The notes: generated from the sequence alone by a model not told the origin. Counted from the first letter of the stretch, positions 41,438 through 51,876 are shown. The stretch: 64,000 nucleotides of DNA from Pristionchus mayeri (GCA_036245805.1 BTRK01000006.1:26940365-27004364); one strand, 5' to 3'. A program made the numbers and translations.

Positions 41438-42547
41438 TTATTTTTTTAAAAAGGAACAGGGGTGGTACCTTGTCCCTGTAGGCGGTGGCACCGGGCTCGA
41501 TCCATTACTTTCAACTTCTCGTAGAGGCCCGAGCTTTTCTCCATCTGCAAGAGGGAAATATTATTTGCGAGATGATGACAAAGGAAAAAACGGAAGGGAA
41601 AAAACAAGTAAAGAAACAGACGAAATTAAAGTATATTGAACAAGGAAAAGTGCTGACCTAGAGCGACCAGATATCGTTGTCGAGCGAGATGGCGCCAGCG
41701 ACGAGTCCTGCAACATCATCACATGCGAAGGTCATTTATGAACGAATATTGTTTTTATTCCACAAATGCCATGTAAGTGCATTTTGAACTAGTAATAAAC
41801 AATAAAAACCCCAAAAGTACCTGAGTGTGGACGATTCGCCGCACCGCCGATACCTTCCGCGATGTTCTTCACTCCAGGAGTCGGGGCGTCCTAGAAGCAG
41901 ACACAATATATTGAGTGGGAAGTCAATTCTCTGGTTCTTATATGGTCTCTGGTCCCATTTTTAGCGTCGCAAAAGTAAATTAGTTGTAAGACTCTCACCC
42001 TACTCCCAAAAAGTAAATTACCTCAGTAGTGGGATACATTTTTAAGGGAGAATATTTACTCTAATAGTACCTTACATATTATGAGTTATCATAAGATTCA
42101 ACCGGATACGCCTCTTGCGTGGTATTGGGCGACTCACTTTTAGCAATCTGCCAATTCGATTCCTTCCTGCGCTTCTTCGCTTCTCCATGGTCACGCACTC
42201 GTATGTTGAACTCCTCGCGTTCCTCTGGATATAAACCAATATAAATAACCGAAACACGATAATTAGATACCGATTAAACAGGAACGGCAATACATGATAA
42301 CAAAGAGAGTGGGAAAATAAGCGCAGGAAGGCTACATTGCTACGTCGAAATTCGAACGATTTTGGTGCTCCAAGTAAGTTAACGCTATAAAAATCGATAG
42401 AGTACGCATCACATTATCACAATTCAATAAACGAACGCAGAATGAAAATAAAGCAAAAACAAATATTAGAAGAGGAAAAAACTCATAGATCGAAAAGTAT
42501 GTAGATATCGACATTTCAAAAAACGTACCCTCCATTAGCAAACTCAT
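41438..42547 (-). CDS. Candidate five-exon small gene (about 110 residues)
   Basis: The proposed exons are 42529-42547, 42138-42224, 41821-41890, 41658-41707 and 41438-41544. Every junction is GT-AG (donors GTACGT, GTGAGT, GTACTT, GTCAGC). The joined frame has no internal stop from ATG to TAA. The product is not recognised: a charged helix with an EEREEFNIRVRDHGEAKKRR run, a basic middle, then a Pro/Ser-rich C-terminus (ESNGSSPVPPPTG). A TTTTTCTCAG about 85 bases upstream of the ATG could be a spliced-leader acceptor, and AATAAA overlaps the stop region. Exons 3-4 are also open, with good codon usage, in a second frame (GVKNIAEGIGGAANRPHSG) ending at TAG, so the frame is not certain. It lies wholly within the TTAA-flanked segment. 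Confidence 0.4.
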
Positions 42548-42983
42548 CGAACTTTCTTCATCACATTATCGGCCCCATTGAATGAATAAATAAAAACGTG
42601 GTCCCGTTCTGGGAAAACGTGCCGCAGCTGAGAAAAACCTACCGCAGTCTCAAAATCCGATTTTCACGTTATGATTCGCGGGCATGTTTATTTTAGCCAG
42701 CGATGAGCACAAGGTACACTGTGATACACCGTTGGATAGAGGACGTCGAGAATAATCAGAATCATAAAAAAGCGGCACGTTTTTCTCAAAAATAAAATTC
42801 TTAAAAAATTTAAACTTTTTGCGCAGAATGACTTTTCGATCTCTGAAAAAAACTGATGCTCTAATGACGGTTTCAGTTTGCGATTTGTTGGCTACTTGCC
42901 AAGCCACTACCGTACTCACTTGAGAGCGCTAAATTTTCGTTGCAAGAGCTTTCATGTATGAATTCCCCGGAGCACTCCTTTAA

Positions 42984-43340
42984 GTGATGAAATTCGTAGT
43001 ATTCGTAGTTATTGAAGGAAAACTGTCCAAAATGCGTACAAACCATAATTTTCACTGCTCAGATCGAACGAATTACCATCATTGAAGAAGTCTTTCACAT
43101 TTTAGATATTCTAGTTATCCCGTAACTACATTAGTCACTTACAATACACAAAAACTTGACCATTCTCCATTACAAGGGCCGCATATCTAGGGGAAAGTCA
43201 AACATAAATCTGATGTTGCTACGCGATAGTTATCCTAAAGGGATGTTCATCGCATATGAAAACTATTACGGAAACGATTTCCTTAGAACCGATATTCGAT
43301 TATAAAAATTTGGACGAAATTTGCAATCTCCTACCCCAGC
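42984..43340. other. Resumed left arm of the enclosing foldback
   Basis: 42984-43110 mirrors 46545-46645 (ACTGCTCAGATCGAACGAAT and counterpart). 43111-43340 is unpaired and without a visible gene. Confidence 0.5.
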
Positions 43341-43384
43341 CTGGTGTATGCCATGTGTATGCTTCACAAAGCTCACCTGATATC

Positions 43385-43452
43385 TCTCTCGTGTCCTGGT
43401 GGTTCTGAGTTGGAAATCTTTTGCAGACGTCGGGGTTCGAGCCCGACTCTGG
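43385..43452 (+). pseudogene. tRNA-like unit, left arm
   Basis: TCCTGGTGGTTCTGAGTTGG resembles an A box and GTCGGGGTTCGAGCCCGAC makes a good T arm with a five-pair stem. The D and anticodon arms are decayed. Confidence 0.5.
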
Positions 43453-43738
43453 AAGTGTGTTTTGCAAATTTTCGTTCAACCCTTTTTAATTTGTTAGTTC
43501 ATTATACTCTCTTCATTTCCACCTTAATAATCAGTTTATAAGTTTTTCAAACGAATTCTTTTTATTTCTTTTTATTATTTAGCGTCACTACTTATTAGGC
43601 AATCTACTACACTGCGTGTCGTCAAAGAATTCGTTTGAAAAACTTTTTTAAAAAACTGACTATAAAGGTGGAAATGAAGAGAGTATAATGAACTAACAAA
43701 TTAGCAAGGGTTGAACGAAATATTGCAAAACATACTTC

Positions 43739-43808
43739 CAGAGTCGGGCTCGAACCCCCGACATCTGTAAAAGATTTCCAAATCACAACCACCAGGCCAC
43801 GAGAGAGA
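43739..43808 (-). pseudogene. tRNA-like unit, right arm
   Basis: Mirror of 43385-43452. The T arm (TCGGGGGTTCGAGCCCGA on the minus strand) is again well formed. Confidence 0.5.
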
Positions 43809-44614
43809 TGTCAGATTTACTTTATGAAGCATACACATGGCATACATTAGGCTGCGGTCGAGAATCGACCATGCCGCGGCGGTAGGAAAAAATGTGTCCT
43901 ATCTGGCAAAAAAATTACGAACAAGTATTTAAAATGATGCTCTTTCAAACTGCGTCGTCAGAGTTTTTATAACGGTCGTCATCTTCGAGATTCAGAAGGC
44001 CAAAGATGGTACTGTCACTTTTCTACAGTCAAATCGCGCTCACTTAAATGATCATAATTTCGTTTAAAATTGAGATAGAACGTCGTTCTTTTTCTCAAAA
44101 GAAAGCTACCATCATGCTCTACAACTTTACTGCTGACCTTATCATTCCTCGTTTTCATCCTGGTGCGGGGTGGTCGGGTGGACCAAAAGTGACGCAACTT
44201 AGGAAATCGGAAAAACTATCTGGGTTTTCATGCTTAAGTTGGAGTACATACATGTGCCTCACTTCTCGCCAAAAATGAAAGAAATCGGGGTATGGATAAA
44301 AAAAATGGGCTCACTTTCGTGCGGCGACCCCGAAATGAGTTCTGGACAAGAGTATTTCCGTATCATAAATTGGCCCCATTTGAGCTCAAAATAGTTCAAA
44401 ACCTTCCAAAACAACATTCTATCAATGGATGAGCATACCCTTGTCACGAGATAGAGGTATCTGCTATGTACCATTTGAAAGAGCATCAAAAGTTATCCCA
44501 AATCAAGTTCTGACACCCTGCTAATATTGTATGTGGCGACCGGGAGAGGCGATCGAAAATTTTGCATGGATCGGCGCAAAGAGGTATTAGGCTTCCAAGG
44601 GGTCATTCCCATGT

Positions 44615-44694
44615 GCTCCCGTGGTGTAGTGGCTAACGTGACAGGCCAACACCCGATGAAATTTTGAGGCGCCAGTTCGATCCCTTCCCGATGC
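44615..44694 (+). pseudogene. tRNA-like unit with long variable region, left arm
   Basis: GTGGTGTAGTGGCTAACGTG (A box) and CAGTTCGATCCCTTC (B box) with about 80 bases in total, as for a tRNA with a long variable arm. The stems are imperfect. Confidence 0.5.
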
Positions 44695-44759
44695 AAAACT
44701 TTTGCTCGATTTTGCTTTTACATTTTATTTATGAATAACGGTATGAGAAACCTCAATTC

Positions 44760-44882
44760 ATGTTAGGTCCCACCTCGGAAGATCCCTGCGATCAGTGCAA
44801 AGAAGATTCGTTCATTATGTGCTCGTATTGTTGTAAAAGTTTTTGCTATCACTGCTTCTTTGTCACTTTCCACAAATGCTAA
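44760..44882 (+). CDS. 40-residue Cys-rich finger in foldback loop
   Basis: The unpaired loop encodes a compact metal-binding pattern: C10-x2-C13-x7-C21-x2-C24-x4-C29-x2-C32-x5-H38-x-C40, then stop. Eight ligands arranged as cross-brace pairs resemble the cysteine-rich C-terminal finger seen in some DDE transposases such as piggyBac. The ATG may not be the true start, because an exon could begin at the GTTAG|GTCCC junction. It looks like the surviving last exon of the element's own transposase or a captured exon. Conservation of all the cysteines in a decayed setting is notable. Confidence 0.45.
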   Translation: MLGPTSEDPCDQCKEDSFIMCSYCCKSFCYHCFFVTFHKC

Positions 44883-44963
44883 TTAGCCTGAATTTACTGC
44901 TGTGTTGTTTCTCATACTGTTATTCATAAATAAAATGTAAAAGCAAAATCGAGCAAAAGTTCT

Positions 44964-45043
44964 GCACCGGGAAGGGATCGAACTGGCGCCTCAAAATTTC
45001 ATCGGATGTTGGCCTGCCACGTTAGCCACTACACCACGGGAGC
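44964..45043 (-). pseudogene. tRNA-like unit, right arm
   Basis: Mirror of 44615-44694 with both box motifs retained. Confidence 0.5.
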
Positions 45044-47282
45044 GTATGGGACTGACCCCTTGGAAGCCTAATACCTCTTTGCGCCGATCCATGCAAAATT
45101 TTCGATCGCCTCTCCCGGTCGCCACATACAATATTAGCACGGTGTCAGAACTTGATTTGGGATAACTTTTGATGCTCTTTCAAATGGTACATAGCAGATA
45201 CCCCAATCTCGTGACAAGGGTATGCTCATCCCTTGTAAGCTGATTGCCCCATGGTGTAACACGTCCGCTGGTCAAAAAATACCATCGGACCGAAAATCGG
45301 AAAATCGATATTTTGACCCCCATTAGCTCTTGGAATGTGTCCAAACGCACTAAATGGGTTCTAATTATTGTCAGTACATCCCTCGAAGTAGCTCTAAGGA
45401 AATGGGCTCTCTTAAATGCGGTATTTCCATTGATAAATCCGAGGAAAGGCGCACAAGTATAGGATTGTTCAAAATAGACTTAGGGGCAAGAACTATGGCT
45501 TGAAATGTAGAGCAGGAGGTGCTAAACATTTCATCTGTTGAAAGTGAGTTTCTATCTTTTCATAGAAGCATGCTACAGAGCCTGGAAGTTGGCCAGAAAC
45601 GACGGGAAACGGGCCGAGGGGAGCGCTAAATAGAGGGGAGGGAGAGGGAGGTCAACCGGCGAGAGCACCAGATGGGTAGAGCGCGCGCTCTCGGGAGATT
45701 CTACCCGATTTCTGACCAACTTCTAGGTTCTGTAGCACGCTTCAACGATAAGATAGAGACTCACTTTCAACAGATGAAATGTTTAGCTCATCGTGGTCTA
45801 CATTTTTAGCCATAGATCGGGTCCATAACTCTATTTTGACCTGGGCTATACTTTTGCACCTTTCCTCGGATTAATCTATGGAAATACCGCATTTAAGAGA
45901 GCCCATTTCCTTAGAGCTACTTCGAGGGATGTACTGACAATATTTAGAACCCATTTAGTGCGTTTGGACACATTCCAAGAGCTAATGGGGGTCAAAATAT
46001 CGATTTTCTGATTTTCGGTCCGATGGTCATTTTTGACCAGCGGAAGTGTTACACAATGGGGCAATCAACTTAGAATGTTGTTTTGGAGTTTTTGAACTAT
46101 TTTGAGCTCAAATGGGGCCAATTTAAGATACGGAAGTACCCTTGTCGAATGATAAGGTCAGCAGTAAAGTTGTAGAGCATGATGGTAGCTTTCTTTTGAA
46201 AAAAAGAACGACGTTCTATCTTAATTTTAAACGAAATTATGATCATTTAAGTGATCGCGATTTGACTGTCGAAAAGTGATAGTACCAAGTTTGGCCTTCT
46301 GAATCTCGAAGATGACGACCGTTATCAAAATTCTGACGACGCAGTTTGAAAGAGCATCATTTGAAATACTTGTTCGTAATTTTTTTGCCAGATAGGACAC
46401 ATTTTTTCCTACCGCCGGCCACCCCCCTCAAATGGTCGATTCTCTCGCGATTCCTCTCTTATAGGAAAAAAATATATCGGATAATATTATGATCATGTTT
46501 ATTCAACGTTCCAACTAAACACATATATTTGAATAGTACGAAGAATGTCTAAAATGTGAAAGACTTCTTCAATAATAGTCATTCGTTCGATCTGAGCAGT
46601 GAACATTATGGTTTGTCCTTCAATAACGATAAAACTACGAATTTCATCACTTAAGACAACTGAGACAAACTTTTCCGGCTTCTCGAGAGCTTTCGAATTC
46701 ACTTTTTGCGAGGTCGATAATCAGTTTGAACCAAGATATGACCAAAAAAACTGAATCTTCCTGAAATCGACAGAACGAGACTTGGACTCTCAAACTAAAT
46801 CGATATTGAAAAGCAGGTTATATGAAAAATAATCAAAATAATCACCCTCTAATTTTATGTGGAGATTTCGTATGAAGAATAAAAACGATTGTGTTTTTGG
46901 TATACCAAATCAGAAAATCGATATTCTCATAACGAAATTCAGTTTTTCGCCATTTTCGCTATGAAGACGTGATTTGGCCGTTTGTGCAACGTTGACGACG
47001 TTGACGAAGATCTCTCGAAAAAGAGCAAAATGAGAAAAAAAGTTCACTGTACGATGAAAATTGACTAAAATACGTCAATTGGCCGCTGTAGATAAAAAAA
47101 AAAGATAATGTGCAGATTCCACCAAACTGACTGTTTTAGCCTTCCCCTGACCTTCAACCATGTCCATGAACAAAGTTTAATTAAACTTTGAGGTACAAAA
47201 TATTTCTAGTAGCCAGCATTCTTACACTTTTACGTAAAGTGTAGGAATGCTTTTGTGTAAATTTACAGGAGACCCGTGATAT

Positions 47283-47754
47283 ACCACGATTACGCACTTG
47301 TTCCCAAAATTACAGCTTCCTTCCTGCTCTGACTCGAAAAAGCTAACGGTTTTAATTAAGTACGTAATGGCTAGATACAAAGTAGTTGAACACCCAGATA
47401 ATCGCAATTTTATATATGCTTGTAGATTCGGGTATTGGAACAACTCCGATGAGTTCTCTCTCCTTCATCGACGCAATCACGAGCACACCCATTACTAGAG
47501 GAGAGAGTGTAAGAGTCGTTACAATTATGTAAAGGGCACTGTCCTCAATAGATTCAAGGAATCAGTGGGTCTCCGCACACCACCAAATAAGAATTGGTTG
47601 AAAACGTGATCATTCTTTTCTGAAAATCATTCCATGTGCTCCTGTATTGCATCGTTCCTGAACTTGAGAAGTGAAACTTTTTTTCTGAAGAACTCCCCGA
47701 AATTTAACCATAGAGGATCTACCTCGATCAGAATTTCACGGCGAATTTCGCTAT
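47283..47754. other. Spacer between nested foldback complexes
   Basis: No recognised gene or repeat. Short frames on both strands lack domains. Confidence 0.35.
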
Positions 47755-48395
47755 ACGTTTCTCATATCAGAGGTCTTCTGAGAGATCGCAGGTGCCGATT
47801 TACAAACTGTTCAAAGTGCTCCTTAAATGGTTTTAGTGGTTGATGCATCTGAGGCCTTCTAACTTTCAGTTGAGTCAGTGGGGCCGTAAATTCAAAACTG
47901 CCTAAAATCCGGCTCTGATCATTCCGAAAATTCAAAAAAATCATAGGTTCCTTCAAAGTTGAGTAAAAGATTCGTTCAAAATGCAAAATAACCGCCTCAT
48001 CGAGTAGAATAAATCACATGTTGATGACAAATCTGTAGAGAAACGATTAAATGTCGAAAATTTACAAAATTTGTTTTCGGTTGAAAAATGCAAATAATTT
48101 CATGTCCTGAAAAAAATCTTCTTTTAACTACGAGATTATTCCAGACATAGGTGTCCAGGAATGGCGGCGAGGGGGGGTACTGCGCAGGGCCCCACTGTGG
48201 GGCTCTGCGCAAGGCATGTATAGGGGTTCATGGAAAAATCGATTTGTAAGTCATGGTAGGTCAAGCCTAGTTACCGTACTCAATCGATAGGACAGTCCCA
48301 GCAGATACCACACTACCGTAACCTACTATTCTCGCGAACTGACTTTATTTTCAAAAAAGCCCTGGCACCGTGTCCAATCGATTATACAGTACCCT

Positions 48396-49913
48396 GCAAT
48401 GATAGGCACTTTCTAGTATCTTCCCAGAGTTAGAAAACTCAAGAAACTAGTAAGTCCGATCACCAGCAGAACTCGTAAACTTCACAAGTTACGTACAGCA
48501 ATTCCCCAATCGGGCATAAGCTTCCGCCGACCCAATGAAATGCTGCCCGCCACAAGCGAGGTAAACAACCACTTGGCTCTGACAAAGATACCAAGTCACA
48601 GAATGTTTCCGGCTCTGACAAAGACACCGAAAGCTCAACACTTCTGACAAAGATAGTGCTGGCACACTTCTGACAAAGATAGTGTGACTAACTGGCTCGA
48701 CGAGAAAGGAAAAGAAAGGAAAAGATAGACTCAAGAATGGTAGAGTAGCGAAAGGAAACAAGACGACGGCTGACGACGATAATAAGTGGAGAGAGATCCT
48801 CCACAAAAGGCGCACTCTCACTAATAAACTCAAGTAAGACGAGGAGAATTAATTAATATTATTTACTACTTAAATCACTCAACAAAAACTACAAACAACG
48901 ACCTATCTAAACGAGGGAACAAGAGAGAACTGGCAACCCAACTCCAACAGGGAGAGGGAGAGAAGAAAAAACTCCAACCAACCAGCGGCGGGGATTGGGC
49001 TCACAAAGTGCGTCAGCACAGTGCGTCAAGCAATACATAAAAGGTGGGCGATTCAAATATTACGGTGTGTCATATTAATTACCTGACTATTTAAATTACG
49101 ATATTTAATTATTATATTGATCATTTAATTAATTACTCAATCAATCAATCAATTTATCATGTCAGGCAATAGGTGCTCAGATGAGGATGGGGAGGTACTC
49201 TTCATAAGTTGCATTCCACCAGTGTTTGCCAATAGCTCGGGTCAAATAATCTCTCCATCGTACATGAGGCTTCCCAGGGGGGCGCTTCCTATTGTATGGC
49301 GTCCACACCGTAGTGGCACGGCTCCACTGCTCTAGTCCCATTCTCCTGACCTTGAGGGCTCAGCGCGCTTTCCGCTTCAGTCCCTCCTCGATCCAATCCC
49401 TCAGCTTCGTGATCCCGCGCACGCGTTCATTCCCCCCAGCGATCTTTCAGCGTGACTCCCAACATCTTCCTCTCCATCTTCCTTTGGGTAACATTCAGCC
49501 GCTCTTTCTCACTCGCCCTCAGCGCCCAAACTTCGCTTCCGTAGAGTACGGTAGCCGTGACGCAGCTCTCGAAGACTCTTCTCCTGGTCTTGATGGGTAG
49601 AAGGCGGGAGGACAGCAGATGGGAGAGCTTGCTCCAGGCGAACCACCCTAGTCGAATCCTGTGCTCGATCTTGTCAGAGTGATCAAGTGGGAGACTGATC
49701 TTCCCTCCGAGATAGGTGGCTGATTCAACGAAATCGAACTGTAGATTGTTGATAATGATTGGATTTCGGGTTGTTGTACAGGAAGTGAGTAGGTTGGTCT
49801 TATTTGAATTCACCTCGAGACCAACTCTACTGCAACTCTTAATTACTAATTGCAGGGAATTAAATAACATAAATTCACAGGGGAAATTACATCATTGGGG
49901 CATTTCCTCTACA
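48396..49913 (-). repeat. 3' LTR, split by an RTE fragment
   Basis: 48396-49137 and 49848-49913 together equal the 5' LTR in length and order. Between them lies a 701-bp LINE fragment plus one 9-bp duplicate. Confidence 0.9.
49138..49838 (-). mobile_element. RTE LINE 3' fragment inside the 3' LTR
   Basis: A 5'-truncated copy flanked by TTAATTACT at 49129-49137 and 49839-49847, with a (TTGA)n tail. It encodes the last part of the same protein family as 59764-61310 (ESATYLGGKISLPLDHSDKI), interrupted by a stop and a frameshift. It inserted after the LTR element. Confidence 0.88.
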
Positions 49914-51876
49914 TGCCCCCGTTCTCCGAAGCGATTGTCCTCAATCGAATCTTCTTTCTCAGATCGAGCAGTTCGGGGCAGATGTCCTTTCTGTGTCCAA
50001 GTTGGCGGCAGTTGTAGCAATCGATGGTTGAGAGGGGGCTCGGTGCGACGTGTCCGACTGCAATGCCTCCTCTCTTCTTCCTTCTGTACACACTCGACTC
50101 CTTCATCACAGCCCTTCCGGCAATCGGGAAATGACGGAAGTCTCCAGATCCTCCACAATCAGGATGTATTCCTTCTTTCTTCAGTCGATAACATTTGATG
50201 GCGATATGGCCCCACTTGCCGCAGTTGTAGCACTGACCGGCACGGCGATGTCTTGCAATTGTCTCCACTCCAGATTCGGGTTTCTTCAGCGGTGGTTTGT
50301 CCGTGTCCTCGATGAAGTCGACCGCGTCCGATGCTTCACCTCGCATCTTCCTTCTCACAGCACACTTATCTGTCCCTTCATTGGGCACCACTTTCAACTC
50401 ATTCTGCTCATCAGCTTCTTTCTTCAGATGTTCTGTCACAACATCTTTTCTCTCAGTCTCCACTCTTCCACCTGGCTCCACTGCCACTGGAGTACTTTCA
50501 CTTCCTTTCTTCAATCTGAGCTCCAGCCCCATGGCTTCAAGCGCACAGCTTCCAAGCAGAATCGCGCGAATATCCTTGCTGGTCACACAGAACCCGACTT
50601 TGCACGTCAATCCTACTTCCATCTCAACATCCAATATCACTGTTCCGATAATCTCAATCTCATTCCCTTGTGCATCTCGCAACTGGAGTCTTTCTTCTTT
50701 ATTATCCTCCACAAGAGTCATCATATCAACTCTTCGTCTATCAATGAGATTGACTTCGGCACCAGTATCCAAAATCGCTTTCACTCTCATTCCTCCGATA
50801 ACACCATTCACAGGATCCACTTTCCGAACGAACACAGGCTTCTCAGCCACACCATTCTCCTCATTCTTTACATCACTTTCAAGCACTCCCTGCCTCTTGT
50901 CCTCACTCGGCGTGAAATCGCTCGGCGCGATCTTGGACAACTTGCCACTCGACGTGAACTTCTCGGTGCCACTCGACGTGGACTTCTTCACTACGCCACT
51001 CGACGTGGACTTTTGCATCTCCATGCCACTCGACGTGAACTTATCCATCACTGTGCCACTCGACGTGGACTTCTCGGTGCCACTCGACGTGGACTTCATC
51101 GCTATGCCACTCGACGTGGACTTCATCGCTATGCCACTCGACGTGGACTTCGTCATTCCCTTGCCACTCGACGTGTACTTCTCCATTCCAATGCCACTCG
51201 ACGTGGACTTCTGCATCTCCGTGACACTCGACGTGGACTTCTTCATTCCCGTGCCACTCGACGTGGACTTCTTCATTCCCGTGCCACTCGACGTGGACTT
51301 CTCTCTGCCACTCGACGTGGACTTCTGCATCTCCGTGCCACTCGACGTGGACTTCTCTTCACTCAACGTGATAGTATTCACCATTACACCACTCGACGTG
51401 GGTGAGCACTCGTTGGATCCATCAGGTAACTCCTGGTTCACAGCGCCCTTCCTTGGTCGATATACTAAGTTCACCTCTCCATCATCTGTCGTAACCAACT
51501 CCCAATTCTTGAGTTGGATCTCCACAACCTCATCCTTCTCCTCCTCATCATCCACATATACTCGCATCACTCCAGCAGGTGGGAAATTATTCAGGCCAGT
51601 GTCTCCATCATCATTTATCATCTGGGCCTGTTCCGACTGCACTGGAGGCTCTTGTTGTTCATTCCATACAGTATCAGATTGTCTTTGAAACTGTGGATCT
51701 ACGGTGCATGCATGCTGCTTGTGTCCTGTATCACCACACTTGTAGCCCGTGTGCACTATTGGTTGCCTCTGATTCACATCACTGTTTCCATTCCATCTTC
51801 CGACTCTCCGAAAATCACCACCACCACTATTCGAGAATCTATTCCAGGTTCTTTGTCGGCCATCTCGATGATTCAT
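49909..51876 (-). CDS. Nucleocapsid-retropepsin polyprotein with STSSG repeats
   Basis: Contains 655 codons. Residues about 44-58 hold a zinc knuckle lacking its first Cys (GYKCGDTGHKQHAC). Residues about 170-310 are roughly 17 copies of (K)STSSGTxM, from an in-frame minisatellite. A retropepsin follows: AILDTGAEV at about 369 carries the catalytic Asp, with a later ILLGSCALEAMG matching the conserved ILG turn. Two perfect CCHC knuckles end the protein: CYNCGKWGHIAIKC near 545 and CYNCRQLGHRKDIC near 618. The protease lies between knuckles, an unusual order. The stop codon is formed by the first bases of the 3' LTR. Long plus-strand frames over this region are antisense shadows of the repeat. 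Confidence 0.75.
   Translation of the reverse strand: MNHRDGRQRTWNRFSNSGGGDFRRVGRWNGNSDVNQRQPIVHTGYKCGDTGHKQHACTVDPQFQRQSDTVWNEQQEPPVQSEQAQMINDDGDTGLNNFPPAGVMRVYVDDEEEKDEVVEIQLKNWELVTTDDGEVNLVYRPRKGAVNQELPDGSNECSPTSSGVMVNTITLSEEKSTSSGTEMQKSTSSGREKSTSSGTGMKKSTSSGTGMKKSTSSVTEMQKSTSSGIGMEKYTSSGKGMTKSTSSGIAMKSTSSGIAMKSTSSGTEKSTSSGTVMDKFTSSGMEMQKSTSSGVVKKSTSSGTEKFTSSGKLSKIAPSDFTPSEDKRQGVLESDVKNEENGVAEKPVFVRKVDPVNGVIGGMRVKAILDTGAEVNLIDRRRVDMMTLVEDNKEERLQLRDAQGNEIEIIGTVILDVEMEVGLTCKVGFCVTSKDIRAILLGSCALEAMGLELRLKKGSESTPVAVEPGGRVETERKDVVTEHLKKEADEQNELKVVPNEGTDKCAVRRKMRGEASDAVDFIEDTDKPPLKKPESGVETIARHRRAGQCYNCGKWGHIAIKCYRLKKEGIHPDCGGSGDFRHFPIAGRAVMKESSVYRRKKRGGIAVGHVAPSPLSTIDCYNCRQLGHRKDICPELLDLRKKIRLRTIASENGGM
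50935..51410. repeat. In-frame minisatellite encoding STSSG
   Basis: CCACTCGACGTGGACTTC recurs about 17 times with units of 18 to 30 bp, always a multiple of three. This keeps all frames open on both strands. Confidence 0.85.

Larger units (their letters stand above)
39564..42979. mobile_element. TTAA-flanked 3.4-kb segment with 18-bp inverted ends
   Basis: AGGAGTGCTCCGGGGAAT at 39564-39581 and its exact complement at 42962-42979, with TTAA on both sides (39560-39563, 42980-42983). The right arm of the enclosing foldback near 46640-46660 shows the unfilled site (CACTTAAGACAACTG). TTAA duplications are typical of piggyBac-type elements, but no transposase is seen. Inside are a tRNA-bearing foldback, a tRNA-like unit and a candidate minus-strand gene. 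Confidence 0.8.
43341..43857. mobile_element. Foldback with tRNA-like units
   Basis: CAGCCTGGTGTATGCCATGT... (43338) mirrors ...ACATGGCATACATTAGGCTG (43857). The arms meet near 43590. Each arm has one tRNA-like unit facing the centre. Confidence 0.75.
44422..45235. mobile_element. Foldback with tRNA-like arms and Cys-rich ORF in loop, TA duplication
   Basis: Ends CAATGGATGAGCATACCCTT and AAGGGTATGCTCATCCCTTG are inverted, with TA at 44420-44421 and 45236-45237. The host arm's mirror near 46065 gives the empty site. The arms are about 330 bp and the loop is 44752-44910. Confidence 0.82.
43858..46450. mobile_element. Foldback of the 28977-31290 family, with nested insertion
   Basis: Left arm 43861-44421 and 45236-45640 mirror 45660-46449 around about 45650. 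Shared words include GAATCGACCAT, GATGCTCTTTCAAACTGCGT and ATTTTGACCCCCATTAGCTC. The element at 44422-45235 interrupts the left arm. The 28977-31290 copy lacks this insertion. Confidence 0.8.
37896..47278. mobile_element. Foldback transposon inflated to 9.4 kb by nested insertions
   Basis: Termini CACGGGTCTCCTGTAAAAGT and the complementary GGAGACCCGTG are flanked by ATAT at 37892-37895 and 47279-47282. Original arm segments are 37896-38077, 39151-39563 and 42980-43110 on the left against about 46540-47278 on the right. Removing the TTAA-flanked insertions 38078-39150 and 39564-42979, and the block 43340-46450, restores a normal foldback of roughly 1.5 kb. The right tip has a small local duplication (GTAAAGTGTAGGAATGC near 47234). 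Confidence 0.8.

Noticed and set aside
48489..48833. 114-codon frame present in both LTRs
   Set aside because: It lies wholly in LTR sequence, is Ser/Phe/Leu-rich and matches no domain; likely chance.
50050..51688. Plus-strand frames of 451 and 463 codons
   Set aside because: They are antisense to the Gag-protease frame, kept open by the in-frame STSSG minisatellite; no domains are present.
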